A stretch of 64,000 bases of DNA, from NCBI RefSeq assembly GCF_026212465.1, contig NC_080048.1, positions 25,554,280-25,618,279 of the forward strand. The letters run 5' to 3'. The notes under the pieces were generated by a model. That model did not search any database and had not been told where the DNA came from. It was given only the letters and a program-made list of their open reading frames with translations. Shown one piece after another: positions 49,801 through 63,300 of this stretch (position 1 is its first letter; every line of letters begins with the position of its first letter). This DNA is from Amaranthus tricolor. Lineage: Eukaryota > Streptophyta > Magnoliopsida > Caryophyllales > Amaranthaceae. The position numbers and the translations under genes were made by a program.

Positions 49801-51130
49801 TTATCAATTCTAACCATTTCAACACAATAATATATTCCAAATAGTGTTGTGTGCCAAGTTTCGTGCATAACAAACCATGTTTGACCTACTTTACGCGCGA
49901 AATTGACAATAACGCTTAAAAACCCATAAAATCGCAACTTAACTTCTAATTTCTAGCATATGACTATTATTATCAAGTATAACCATTTCAACACAATAAT
50001 ATATGCCAAATAGTGTTGTGTGCCAAGTTTCGTGCATAACAAACCATGTTTGACCTACTTTACGCGCGAAATTGACAAAAACGCTTAAAAACGCATAAAA
50101 TCGCAACTTAACTTCTAATTTCTAGCATATGACTATTATTATCAAGTCTAACCATTTCAACACAATAATATATTCCAAATAGTGTTGTGTGCCAAGTTTC
50201 GTGCATAACAAACGTTGTTTGACCTACTTTACGCGCGAAATTGAAAAATAAAAACGCGAAATTGACGGCATCAAACTAGTGACCAGACCACCTTGCACGA
50301 CACGTGGAGACCAAACCTATGCATCCAGGACCTAGGCTTAAGTGGAAATGGAATCTTGGTACTTGGATCTAGCTATCAAGGTCCTAAAACCATTCTAACA
50401 ATCCCCGTGGACTCCTAGAAGCTGAGCAGAAGGAGGGCTAGTCGACAGTTTGCTAGATCAGAATTTTGTTTAAGTGTTTGTGGTTGTTTCGTGTTCTTTT
50501 CATGATCATTTGTAGTTTTTCACTGTGTCATTAATCAAAGCTTACGCACAACATTAATCCTTGCATAACCAAGGCCTTAATCAGCCCCGGTTTCGCATCA
50601 AAACCAAGTTTGAATACTTTACGCGCGAAATTGACAAAAACGCTTAAAAACGCATAAAATCGCAACTTAACTTCTAATTTCTAGCATATGATTATTATTA
50701 TCAATTCTAACCATTTCAACACAATAATATATGCCAAATAGTGTTGTGTGCCATGTTTCGTGCATAACAAACCATGTTTGACCTACTTTACGCGCGAAAT
50801 TGACAAAAACGCTTAAAAACCCATAAAATCGCAACTTAACTTCTAATTTCTAACATATGACTATTATTATCAAGTATAACCATTTCAAAAAAATAATATA
50901 TGCCAAATAGTGTTGTGTGCCAAGTTTCGTGCATAATAAACCATGTTTGACCTACTTTACGCGCGAAATTGACAAAAACGCTTAAAAACGCATAAAATAG
51001 CAATTTAACTTCTAATTTCTAGTATATGACTATTATTATCAAGTCTAACCATTTCAACACAATAATATATGCCAAATAGTGTTGTGTGCCAAGTTTCGTG
51101 CATAACAAACCTTGTTTGACCTACTTTACG
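46870..51130 (+). repeat. Tandem duplication of a 2132-bp satellite block
   Basis: Two adjacent copies, about 46870-49000 and 49000-51130, meet inside the hybrid monomer that starts at 48914. Each has two long units and six short ones (2x559+6x169=2132). Unusual variants are shared: AAATTGATAAAAACGC, AACGTTGTTTGACC and GACGGCATC. I saw essentially one difference (GACTTAC near 47752 against GACCTAC), so this is a very recent event. Confidence 0.88.
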
Positions 51131-52214
51131 CGCGAAATTGAAAAATAAAAACGCGAAATTGACGGCATCAAACTAGTGACCAGACCACCTTGCACGACAC
51201 GTGGAGACCAAACCTATGCATCCAGGACCTAGGCTTAAGTGGAAATGGAATCTTGGTACTTGGATCTAGCTATCAAGGTCCTAAAACCATTCTAACAATC
51301 CCCGTGGACTCCTAGAAGCTGAGCAGAAGGAGGGCTAGTCGACAGTTTGCTAGATCAGAATTTTGTTTAAGTGTTTGTGGTTGTTTCGTGTTCTTTTCAT
51401 GATCATTTGTAGTTTTTCACTGTGTCATTAATCAAAGCTTACGCACAACATTAATCCTTGCATAACCAAGGCCTTAATCAGCCCCGGTTTCGCATCAAAA
51501 CCAAGTTTGAATACTTTACGCGCGAAATTGACAAAAACGCTTAAAAACGCATAAAATCGCAACTTAACTTCTAATTTCTAGCATATGATTATTATTATCA
51601 ATTCTAACCATTTCAACACAATAATATATGCCAAATAGTGTTGTGTGCCATGTTTCGTGCATAACAAACCATGTTTGACCTACTTTACGCGCGAAATTGA
51701 CAAAAACGCTTAAAAACCCATAAAATCGCAACTTAACTTCTAATTTCTAACATATGACTATTATTATCAAGTATAACCATTTCAAAAAAATAATATATGC
51801 CAAATAGTGTTGTGTGCCAAGTTTCGTGCATAACAAACCATGTTTGACCTACTTTACGCGCGAAATTGACAAAAACGCTTAAAAACGCATAAAATCGCAA
51901 CTTAACTTCTAATTTCTAGCATATGACTATTATTATCAAGTCTAACCATTTCAACACAATAATATATTCCAAATAGTGTTGTGTGCCAAGTTTCGTGCAT
52001 AACAAACGTTGTTTGACCTACTTTACGCGCGAAATTGAAAAATAAAAACGCGAAATTGACGGCATCAAACTACTGACCAGACCACCTTGCACGACACGTG
52101 GAGACCAAACCTATGCATCCAGGACCTAGGCTTAAGTGGAAATGGAATCTTGGTACTTGGATCTAGCTATCAAGGTCCTAAAACCATTCTAACAATCCCC
52201 GTGGACTCCTAGAA

Positions 52215-54685
52215 GCTGAGCCGAAGGAGGGCTGGTCGACAGTTTGCTAGATCAGAATGTTGTTTAAGTGTTTGTGGTTGTTTCGTGTTCTTTTCATGAT
52301 CATTTGTAGTTTTTGACTGTGTCATTAATCAAAGCTTACGCACAACATTAATCCTTGCATAACCAAGGCCTTAATCAGCCCCGTTTTCGCATCTAAACCA
52401 AGTTTGAGTACTTTACGCGCGAAATTGACAAAAACGCTTAAAAACGCATAAAATCGCAACTTAACTTCAAATTTCTAGCATATGACTATTATTATCAATT
52501 CTAACCATTTCAACACAATAACATATGCCAAATAGTGTTTTGTGCCAAGTTTCGTGCATAACAAACCATGTTTGACCTACTTTACGCGCGAAATAGACAA
52601 AAACGCTTAAAAACGCATAAAATCGCAACTTAACTTCTAATTTCAAGCATATGACTATTATTATCAATTCTAACCATTTCAACACAATAATATATTCCAA
52701 ATAGTGTTGTGTGCCAAGTTTCGTGCATAACAAACCATGTTTGACCTACTTTACGCGCGAAATTGACAATAACGCTTAAAAACCCATAAAATCGCAACTT
52801 AACTTCTAATTTCTAGCATATGACTATTATTATCAAGTATAACCATTTCAACACAATAATATATGCCAAATAGTGTTGTGTGCCAAGTTTCGTGCATAAC
52901 AAACCATGTTTGACCTACTTTACGCGCGAAATTGACAAAAACGCTTAAAAACGTATAAAATCGCAACTTAACTTCTAATTTCTAGCATATGACTATTATT
53001 ATCAAGTCTAACCATTTCAACACAATAATATATTCCAAATAGTGTTGTGTGCCAAGTTTCGTGCATAACAAACCTTGTTTGACCTACTTTACGCGCGAAA
53101 TTGAAAAATAAAAACGCGAAATTGACGGCATCAAACTAGTGACCAGACCACCTTGCACGACACGTGGAGACCAAACCTATGCATCCAGGACCTAGGCTTA
53201 AGTGGAAATGGAATCTTGGTACTTGGATCTAGCTATCAAGGTCCTAAAACCATTCTAACAATCCCCGTGGACTCCTAGAAGCTGAGCAGAAGGAGGGCTA
53301 GTCGACAGTTTGCTAGATCAGAATTTTGTTTAAGTGTTTGTGGTTGTTTCGTGTTCTTTTCATGATCATTTGTAGTTTTTCACTGTGTCATTAATCAAAG
53401 CTTACGCACAACATTAATCCTTGCATAACCAAGGCCTTAATCAGCCCCGGTTTCGCATCAAAACCAAGTTTGAATACTTTACGCGCGAAATTGACAAAAA
53501 CGCTTAAAAACGCATAAAATCGCAACTTAACTTCTAATTTCTAGCATATGATTATTATTATCAATTCTAACCATTTCAACACAATAATATATGCCAAATA
53601 GTGTTGTGTGCCATGTTTCGTGCATAACAAACCATGTTTGACCTACTTTACGCGCGAAATTGACAAAAACGCTTAAAAACCCATAAAATCGCAACTTAAC
53701 TTCTAATTTCTAACATATGACTATTATTATCAAGTATAACCATTTCAAAAAAATAATATATGCCAAATAGTGTTGTGTGCCAAGTTTCGTGCATAATAAA
53801 CCATGTTTGTCCTACTTTACGCGCGAAATTGACAAAAACGCTTAAAAACGCATAAAATAGCAATTTAACTTCTAATTTCTAGTATATGACTATTATTATC
53901 AAGTCTAACCATTTCAACACAATAATATATGCCAAATAGTGTTGTGTGCCAAGTTTCGTGCATAACAAACCTTGTTTGACCTACTTTACGCGCGAAATTG
54001 AAAAATAAAAACGCGAAATTGACGGCATCAAACTAGTGACCAGACCACATTGCACGACACGTGGAGACCAAACCTATGCATCCAGGACCTAGGCTTAAGT
54101 GGAAATGGAATCTTGGTACTTGGATCTAGCTATCAAGGTCCTAAAACCATTCTAACAATCCCCGTGGACTCCTAGAAGCTGAGCAGAAGGAGGGCTAGTC
54201 GACAGTTTGCTAGATCAGAATTTTGTTTAAGTGTTTGTGGTTGTTTCGTGTTCTTTTCATGATCATTTGTAGTTTTTCACTGTGTCATTAATCAAAGCTT
54301 ACGCACAACATTAATCCTTGCATAACCAAGGCCTTAATCAGCCCCGGTTTCGCATCAAAACCAAGTTTGAATACTTTACGCGCGAAATTGACAAAAACGC
54401 TTAAAAACGCATAAAATCGCAACTTAACTTCTAATTTCTAGCATATGATTATTATTATCAATTCTAACCATTTCAACACAATAATATATGCCAAATAGTG
54501 TTGTGTGCCATGTTTCGTGCATAACAAACCATGTTTGACCTACTTTACGCGCGAAATTGACAAAAACGCTTAAAAACCCATAAAATCGCAACTTAACTTC
54601 TAATTTCTAACATATGACTATTATTATCAAGTATAACCATTTCAAAAAAATAATATATGCCAAATAGTGTTGTGTGCCAAGTTTC
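52215..54685 (+). repeat. Duplicated satellite block, 2860-bp offset from 49355-51825
   Basis: About 2.5 kb matching 49355-51825. The long unit starting at 51943 is a hybrid: its first half matches units such as 50149 and its second half matches 49083, with the switch between about 52140 and 52220. After 54685 the two copies diverge (ATAATAAACC against ATAACAAACC, then AAAATAGCAATTT against AAAATCGCAACTT). Confidence 0.82.
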
Positions 54686-57239
54686 GTGCATAATAAACCA
54701 TGTTTGACCTACTTTACGCGCGAAATTGACAAAAACGCTTAAAAACGCATAAAATAGCAATTTAACTTCTAATTTCTAGTATATGACTATTATTATCAAG
54801 TCTAACCATTTCAACACAATAATATATGCCAAATAGTGTTGTGTGCCAAGTTTCGTGCATAACAAACCATGTTTTACCTACTTTACGCGCGAAATTGACA
54901 AATAAAAACGCGAAATTGACAGCGTCAAACTAGTGACCAGACCACCTTGCACGACACGTGGAGTCCAAACCTATGCATCCAGGACCTAGGCTAAAGTCGA
55001 AATTGAATCTTGGTACTTGGATCTAGCTATCAAGGTCCTAAAACCATTCTAACAATCCCCGTGGACTCCTAGAAGCTGAGCCGAAGGAGGGCTGGTCGAC
55101 AGTTTGCTAGATCAGAATTTTGCTTAAGTGTTTGTGGTTGTTTCGTGTTCTTTTCATGATCATTTGTAGTTTTTGACTGTGTCTTTAATCAAAGCTTATG
55201 CACAACATTAATCATTGCATAACCAAGGCCTTAATCAGCCCCGGTTTCGCATCAAAACCAAGTTTGAGTACTTTACGCGCGAAATTGACAAAAACGCTTA
55301 AAAACGCATAACTTAACTTCTAATTTCTAGCATATGACTATTATTATCAATTCTAACCATTTCAACACAATAATATATGCCAAATAGTGTTGTGTGCCAA
55401 GTTTCGTGCATAACAAACCATGTTTGACCTACTTTACGCGCGAAATTGACAAAAACGCTTAAAAACCCATAAAATCGCAACTTAACTTCTAATTTCTAGC
55501 ATATGACTATTATTATCAAGTATAACCATTTCAACAAATAAATATATGCCAAATAGTGTTGTGTGCCAAGTTTCGTGCATAACAAACCATGTTTGACCTA
55601 CTTTACGCGCGAAATTGACAAAAACGCTTAAAAACGCATAAAATCGCAACTTAACTTCTAATTTCTAGCATATGACTATTATTATCAAGTATAACCATTT
55701 CAACACAATAATATATGCCAAATAGTGTTGTGTGCCAAGTTTCGTGCTTAACAAACCATGTTTGACCTACTTTACGCGCGAAATTGACAAATAAAAACGC
55801 GAAATTGACAGCGTCAAACTATTGACCAGACCACCTTACACGACACGTGGAGTCGAAACATATGCATCCAGGACCTAGGCTAAAGTGGAAATGGAATCTT
55901 GGTACTTAGATCTAGCTATCAAGGTCCTAAAACCATTCTAACAATCCCCGTGGACTCCTAGAAGCTGAGCCGAAGGAGGGCTGGTCGACAGTTTGCTAGA
56001 TCAGAATGTTGTTTAAGTGTTTGTGGTTGTTTCGTGTTCTTTTCATGATCATTTGTAGTTTTTGACTGTGTCCTTAATCAAAGCTTATGCACAACATTAA
56101 TCATTGCATAACCAAGGCCTTAATCAGCCCCGGTTTCGCATCAAAACCAAGTTTGAGTACTTTACGCGCGAAATTGACAAAAACGCTTAAAAACGCATAA
56201 CTTAACTTCTAATTTCTAGCATATGACTATTATTATCAATTCTAACCATTTAAACACAATAATATATGCCAAATAGTGTTGTGTGCCAAGTTTCGTGCAT
56301 AACAAACCATGTTTGACCTACTTTACGCGCGAAATTGACAAAAACGCTTAAAAACCCATAAAATCGCAACTTAACTTCTAATTTCTAGCATATGACTATT
56401 ATTATCAAGTATAACCATTTCAACAAATAAATATATGCCAAATAGTGTTTTGTGCCAAGTTTCGTGCATAACAAACCATGTTTGACCTACTTTACGCGCG
56501 AAATAGACAAAAACGCTTAAAAACGCATAAAATCGCAACTTAACTTCTAATTTCTAGCATATGACTATTATTATGAAGTATAACCATTTCAACACAATAA
56601 TATATGCCAAATAGTGTTGTGTGCGAAGTTTAGTGCATAACAAACCATGTTTGACCTACTTTACGCGCGAAATTGACAAAAACGCTTAAAAACGCATAAA
56701 ATCGCAACTTAACTTCTAATTTCTAGCATATGACTATTATTATCAAGTCTAACCATTTAAACACAATAATATATTCCAAATAGTGTTGTGTGCCAAGTTT
56801 CGTGCATAACAAACCTTGTTTGACGTACTTTACGCGCGAAATTGAAAAATAAAAACGCGAAATTGACAGCATCAAACTAGTGACCAGACCACCTTGCACG
56901 ACACGTGGAGACCAAACCTATGCATCCAGGACCTAGGCTAAAGTGGAAATGGAATCTTGGTACTTGGATCTAGCTATCAAGGACCTAAAACCATTCTAAC
57001 AATCCCCGTGGACTCCTAGAAGCTGAGCAGAAGGAGGGCTAGTCGACAGTTTGCTAGATCAGAATTTTGTTTAAGTGTTTGTGGTTGTTTCGTGTTCTTT
57101 TCATGATCATTTGTAGTTTTTCACTGTGTCATTAATCAAAGCTTACGCACAACATTAATCCTTGCATAACCAAGGCCTTAATCAGCCCCGGTTTCGCATC
57201 AAAACCAAGTTTGAATACTTTTCGCGCGAAATTGACAAA
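53609..57239 (+). repeat. Duplicated satellite block, 6761-bp offset, copy 1
   Basis: About 3.6 kb that appears identical, or nearly so, to 60370-64000. Shared private variants include TTTGTCCTAC (about 53808 and 60569), GACCACATTGCACG, AAAGTCGAAATTG, TTATGAAGTATAACC, GTGCGAAGTTTAGTGC and ACTTTTCGCGCG. Confidence 0.9.
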
Positions 57240-60200
57240 AACGCTTAAAAACGCATAAAATCGCAACTTAACTTCTAATTTCTAGCATATGATTATTATT
57301 ATCAATTCTAACCATTTCAACACAATAATATATGCCAAATAGTGTTGTGTGCCATGTTTCGTGCATAACAAACCATGTTTGACCTACTTTACGCGCGAAA
57401 TTGACAAAAACGCTTAAAAACGCATAAATTCGCAACTCAACTTCTAATTTCTAGCATATGACTATTATTATCAAGTCTAACCATTTCAACACAATAATAT
57501 ATGCCAAATAGTGTTGTGTGCCAAGTTTCGTGCATAACAAACCATGTTTTACCTACTTAACGCGCGAAATTGACAAATAAAAACGCGAAATTGACAGCGT
57601 CAAACTAGTGACCAGACCACCTTGCACGACACGTGGAGTCCAAACCTATGCATCCAGGACCTAGGCTAAAGTGGAAATGGAATCTTGGTACTTGGATCTA
57701 GCTATCAAGGTACTAAAACCATTCTAACAATCCCCGTGGACTCCTAGAAGCTGAGCCGAAGGAGGGCTGGTCGACAGTTTGCTAGATCAGAATTTTGTTT
57801 AAGTGTTTGTGGTTGTTTCGTGTTCTTTTCATGATCATTTGTAGTTTTTGACTGTGTCATTAATCAAATCTTATGCACAACATTAATCCTTGCATAACCA
57901 AGGCCTTAATCAGCCCCGGTTTCGCATCAAAACCAAGTTTGAGTACTTTACGCACGAAGTTAACAAAAACGCTTAAAAACGCATAAAATCGCAACTTAAC
58001 TTCTAATTTCTTGCATATGACTATTATTATCAATTCTAACCATTTTAACACAATAATATATGCCAAATAGTGTTGTGTGCCAAGTTTCGTGCATTACAAA
58101 CCATTTTGACCTACTTTACGCGCGAAATTGACAAAAACGCTTAAAAATCCATAAAATCGCAACTTAACTTCTAATTTCTAGCATATGACTATTATTATCA
58201 AGTATAACCATTTCAACAAATTAATATATGCCAAATAGTGTTGTGTGCCAAGTTTGGTGCATAACAAACCATGTTTGACCTACTTTACGCGCGAAATTGA
58301 CAAAAACGCTTAAAAACGCATAAAATCGCAACTTAACTTCTAATTTCTAGCATATGACTATTATTATCATGTCTAACCATTTCAACACAATAATATATGC
58401 CAAATAGTGTTGTGTGCCAAGTTTCGTGCATAACAAACCATGTTTTACCTACTTTACGCGCGAAATTGACAAATAAAAACGCGAAATTGACAGCGTCAAA
58501 CTAGTGACCAGACCACCTTGCACGACACGTGGAGTCCAAACCTATGCATCCAGGACCTAGGCTAAAGTGGAAATTGAATCTTGGTACTTGGATCTAGCTA
58601 TCAAGGTCCTAAAACCATTCTAACAATCCCCGTGGACTCCTAGAAGCTGAGCCGAAGGAGGGCTGGTCGACAGTTTGCTAGATCAGAATTTTGCTTAAGT
58701 GTTTGTGGTTGTTTCGTGTTCTTTTCATGATCATTTGTAGTTTTTGACTGTGTCTTTAATCAAAGCTTATGCACAACATTAATCATTGCATAACCAAGGC
58801 CTTAATCAGCCCCGGTTTCGCATCAAAACCAAGTTTGAATACTTTATGCGCGAAATTGACAAAAACGCTTAAAAACGCATAACTTAACTTCTAATTTCTA
58901 GCATATGACTATTATTATCAATTCTAACCATTTGAACACAATAATATATGCCAAATAGTGTTGTGTGCCAAGTTTCGTGCATAACAAACCATGTTTGACC
59001 TACTTTACGCGCGAAATTGACAAAAACGCTTAAAAACCCATAAAATCGCAACTTAACTTCTAATTTCTAGCATATGACTATTATTATCAAGTATATCCAT
59101 TTCAACAAATAAATATATGCCAAATAGTGTTGTGTGCCAAGTTTCGTGCATAACAAACCATGTTTGACCTACTTTACGCGCGAAATTGACAAAAACGCTT
59201 AAAAACGCATAAAATCGCAACTTAACTTCTAATTTCTAGCATATGACTATTATTATCAAGTCTAACCATTTCAACACAATAATATATGCCAAATAGTGTT
59301 GTGTGCCAAGTTTCGTGCTTAACAAACCTTGTTTGACCTACTTTACGCGCGAAATTGACAAATAAAAACGCGAAATTGACAGCGTCAAACTAGTGACCAG
59401 ACCACCTTACACGACACGTGGAGTCGAAACATATGCATCCAGGACCTAGGCTAAAGTGGAAATGGAATCTTGGTACTTAGATCTAGCTATCAAGGTCCTA
59501 AAACCATTCTAACAATCCCCGTGGACTCCTAGAAGCTGAGCCGAAGAAGGGCTGGTCGACAGTTTGCTAGATCAGAATGTTGTTTAAGTGTTTGAGGTTG
59601 TTTCGTGTTCTTTTCATGATCATTTGTAGTTTTTGACTGTGTCATTAATCAAAGCTTACGCACAACATTAATCCTTGCATAACCAAGGCCTTAATCAGCC
59701 CCGTTTTCGCATCTAAACCAAGTTTGAGTACTTTACGCGCGAAATTGACAAAAACGCTTAAAAACGCATAAAATCGCAACTTAACTTCAAATTTCTAGCA
59801 TATGACTATTATTATCAATTCTAACCATTTCAACACAATAACATATGCCAAATAGTGTTTTGTGCCAAGTTTCGTGCATAACAAACCATGTTTGACCTAC
59901 TTTACGCGCGAAATAGACAAAAACGCTTAAAAACGCATAAAATCGCAACTTAACTTCTAATTTCAAGCATATGACTATTATTATCAATTCTAACCATTTC
60001 AACACAATAATATATGCCAAATAGTGTTGTGTGCCAAGTTTCGTGCATAACAAACCATGTTTGACCTACTTTACGCGCGAAATTGACAATAACGCTTAAA
60101 AACCCATAAAATCGCAACTTAACTTCTAATTTCTAGCATATGACTATTATTATCAAGTATAACCATTTCAACACAATAATATATGCCAAATAGTGTTGTG

Positions 60201-60369
60201 TGCCAAGTTTCGTGCATAACAAACCATGTTTGACCTACTTTACGCGCGAAATTGACAAAAACGCTTAAAAACGCATAAAATCGCAACTTAACTTCTAATT
60301 TCTAGCATATGACTATTATTATCAAGTCTAACCATTTCAACAAAATAATATATTCCAAATAGTGTTGTG

Positions 60370-63300
60370 TGCCATGTTTCGTGCATAACAAACCATGTTT
60401 GACCTACTTTACGCGCGAAATTGACAAAAACGCTTAAAAACCCATAAAATCGCAACTTAACTTCTAATTTCTAACATATGACTATTATTATCAAGTATAA
60501 CCATTTCAAAAAAATAATATATGCCAAATAGTGTTGTGTGCCAAGTTTCGTGCATAATAAACCATGTTTGTCCTACTTTACGCGCGAAATTGACAAAAAC
60601 GCTTAAAAACGCATAAAATAGCAATTTAACTTCTAATTTCTAGTATATGACTATTATTATCAAGTCTAACCATTTCAACACAATAATATATGCCAAATAG
60701 TGTTGTGTGCCAAGTTTCGTGCATAACAAACCTTGTTTGACCTACTTTACGCGCGAAATTGAAAAATAAAAACGCGAAATTGACGGCATCAAACTAGTGA
60801 CCAGACCACATTGCACGACACGTGGAGACCAAACCTATGCATCCAGGACCTAGGCTTAAGTGGAAATGGAATCTTGGTACTTGGATCTAGCTATCAAGGT
60901 CCTAAAACCATTCTAACAATCCCCGTGGACTCCTAGAAGCTGAGCAGAAGGAGGGCTAGTCGACAGTTTGCTAGATCAGAATTTTGTTTAAGTGTTTGTG
61001 GTTGTTTCGTGTTCTTTTCATGATCATTTGTAGTTTTTCACTGTGTCATTAATCAAAGCTTACGCACAACATTAATCCTTGCATAACCAAGGCCTTAATC
61101 AGCCCCGGTTTCGCATCAAAACCAAGTTTGAATACTTTACGCGCGAAATTGACAAAAACGCTTAAAAACGCATAAAATCGCAACTTAACTTCTAATTTCT
61201 AGCATATGATTATTATTATCAATTCTAACCATTTCAACACAATAATATATGCCAAATAGTGTTGTGTGCCATGTTTCGTGCATAACAAACCATGTTTGAC
61301 CTACTTTACGCGCGAAATTGACAAAAACGCTTAAAAACCCATAAAATCGCAACTTAACTTCTAATTTCTAACATATGACTATTATTATCAAGTATAACCA
61401 TTTCAAAAAAATAATATATGCCAAATAGTGTTGTGTGCCAAGTTTCGTGCATAATAAACCATGTTTGACCTACTTTACGCGCGAAATTGACAAAAACGCT
61501 TAAAAACGCATAAAATAGCAATTTAACTTCTAATTTCTAGTATATGACTATTATTATCAAGTCTAACCATTTCAACACAATAATATATGCCAAATAGTGT
61601 TGTGTGCCAAGTTTCGTGCATAACAAACCATGTTTTACCTACTTTACGCGCGAAATTGACAAATAAAAACGCGAAATTGACAGCGTCAAACTAGTGACCA
61701 GACCACCTTGCACGACACGTGGAGTCCAAACCTATGCATCCAGGACCTAGGCTAAAGTCGAAATTGAATCTTGGTACTTGGATCTAGCTATCAAGGTCCT
61801 AAAACCATTCTAACAATCCCCGTGGACTCCTAGAAGCTGAGCCGAAGGAGGGCTGGTCGACAGTTTGCTAGATCAGAATTTTGCTTAAGTGTTTGTGGTT
61901 GTTTCGTGTTCTTTTCATGATCATTTGTAGTTTTTGACTGTGTCTTTAATCAAAGCTTATGCACAACATTAATCATTGCATAACCAAGGCCTTAATCAGC
62001 CCCGGTTTCGCATCAAAACCAAGTTTGAGTACTTTACGCGCGAAATTGACAAAAACGCTTAAAAACGCATAACTTAACTTCTAATTTCTAGCATATGACT
62101 ATTATTATCAATTCTAACCATTTCAACACAATAATATATGCCAAATAGTGTTGTGTGCCAAGTTTCGTGCATAACAAACCATGTTTGACCTACTTTACGC
62201 GCGAAATTGACAAAAACGCTTAAAAACCCATAAAATCGCAACTTAACTTCTAATTTCTAGCATATGACTATTATTATCAAGTATAACCATTTCAACAAAT
62301 AAATATATGCCAAATAGTGTTGTGTGCCAAGTTTCGTGCATAACAAACCATGTTTGACCTACTTTACGCGCGAAATTGACAAAAACGCTTAAAAACGCAT
62401 AAAATCGCAACTTAACTTCTAATTTCTAGCATATGACTATTATTATCAAGTATAACCATTTCAACACAATAATATATGCCAAATAGTGTTGTGTGCCAAG
62501 TTTCGTGCTTAACAAACCATGTTTGACCTACTTTACGCGCGAAATTGACAAATAAAAACGCGAAATTGACAGCGTCAAACTATTGACCAGACCACCTTAC
62601 ACGACACGTGGAGTCGAAACATATGCATCCAGGACCTAGGCTAAAGTGGAAATGGAATCTTGGTACTTAGATCTAGCTATCAAGGTCCTAAAACCATTCT
62701 AACAATCCCCGTGGACTCCTAGAAGCTGAGCCGAAGGAGGGCTGGTCGACAGTTTGCTAGATCAGAATGTTGTTTAAGTGTTTGTGGTTGTTTCGTGTTC
62801 TTTTCATGATCATTTGTAGTTTTTGACTGTGTCCTTAATCAAAGCTTATGCACAACATTAATCATTGCATAACCAAGGCCTTAATCAGCCCCGGTTTCGC
62901 ATCAAAACCAAGTTTGAGTACTTTACGCGCGAAATTGACAAAAACGCTTAAAAACGCATAACTTAACTTCTAATTTCTAGCATATGACTATTATTATCAA
63001 TTCTAACCATTTAAACACAATAATATATGCCAAATAGTGTTGTGTGCCAAGTTTCGTGCATAACAAACCATGTTTGACCTACTTTACGCGCGAAATTGAC
63101 AAAAACGCTTAAAAACCCATAAAATCGCAACTTAACTTCTAATTTCTAGCATATGACTATTATTATCAAGTATAACCATTTCAACAAATAAATATATGCC
63201 AAATAGTGTTTTGTGCCAAGTTTCGTGCATAACAAACCATGTTTGACCTACTTTACGCGCGAAATAGACAAAAACGCTTAAAAACGCATAAAATCGCAAC

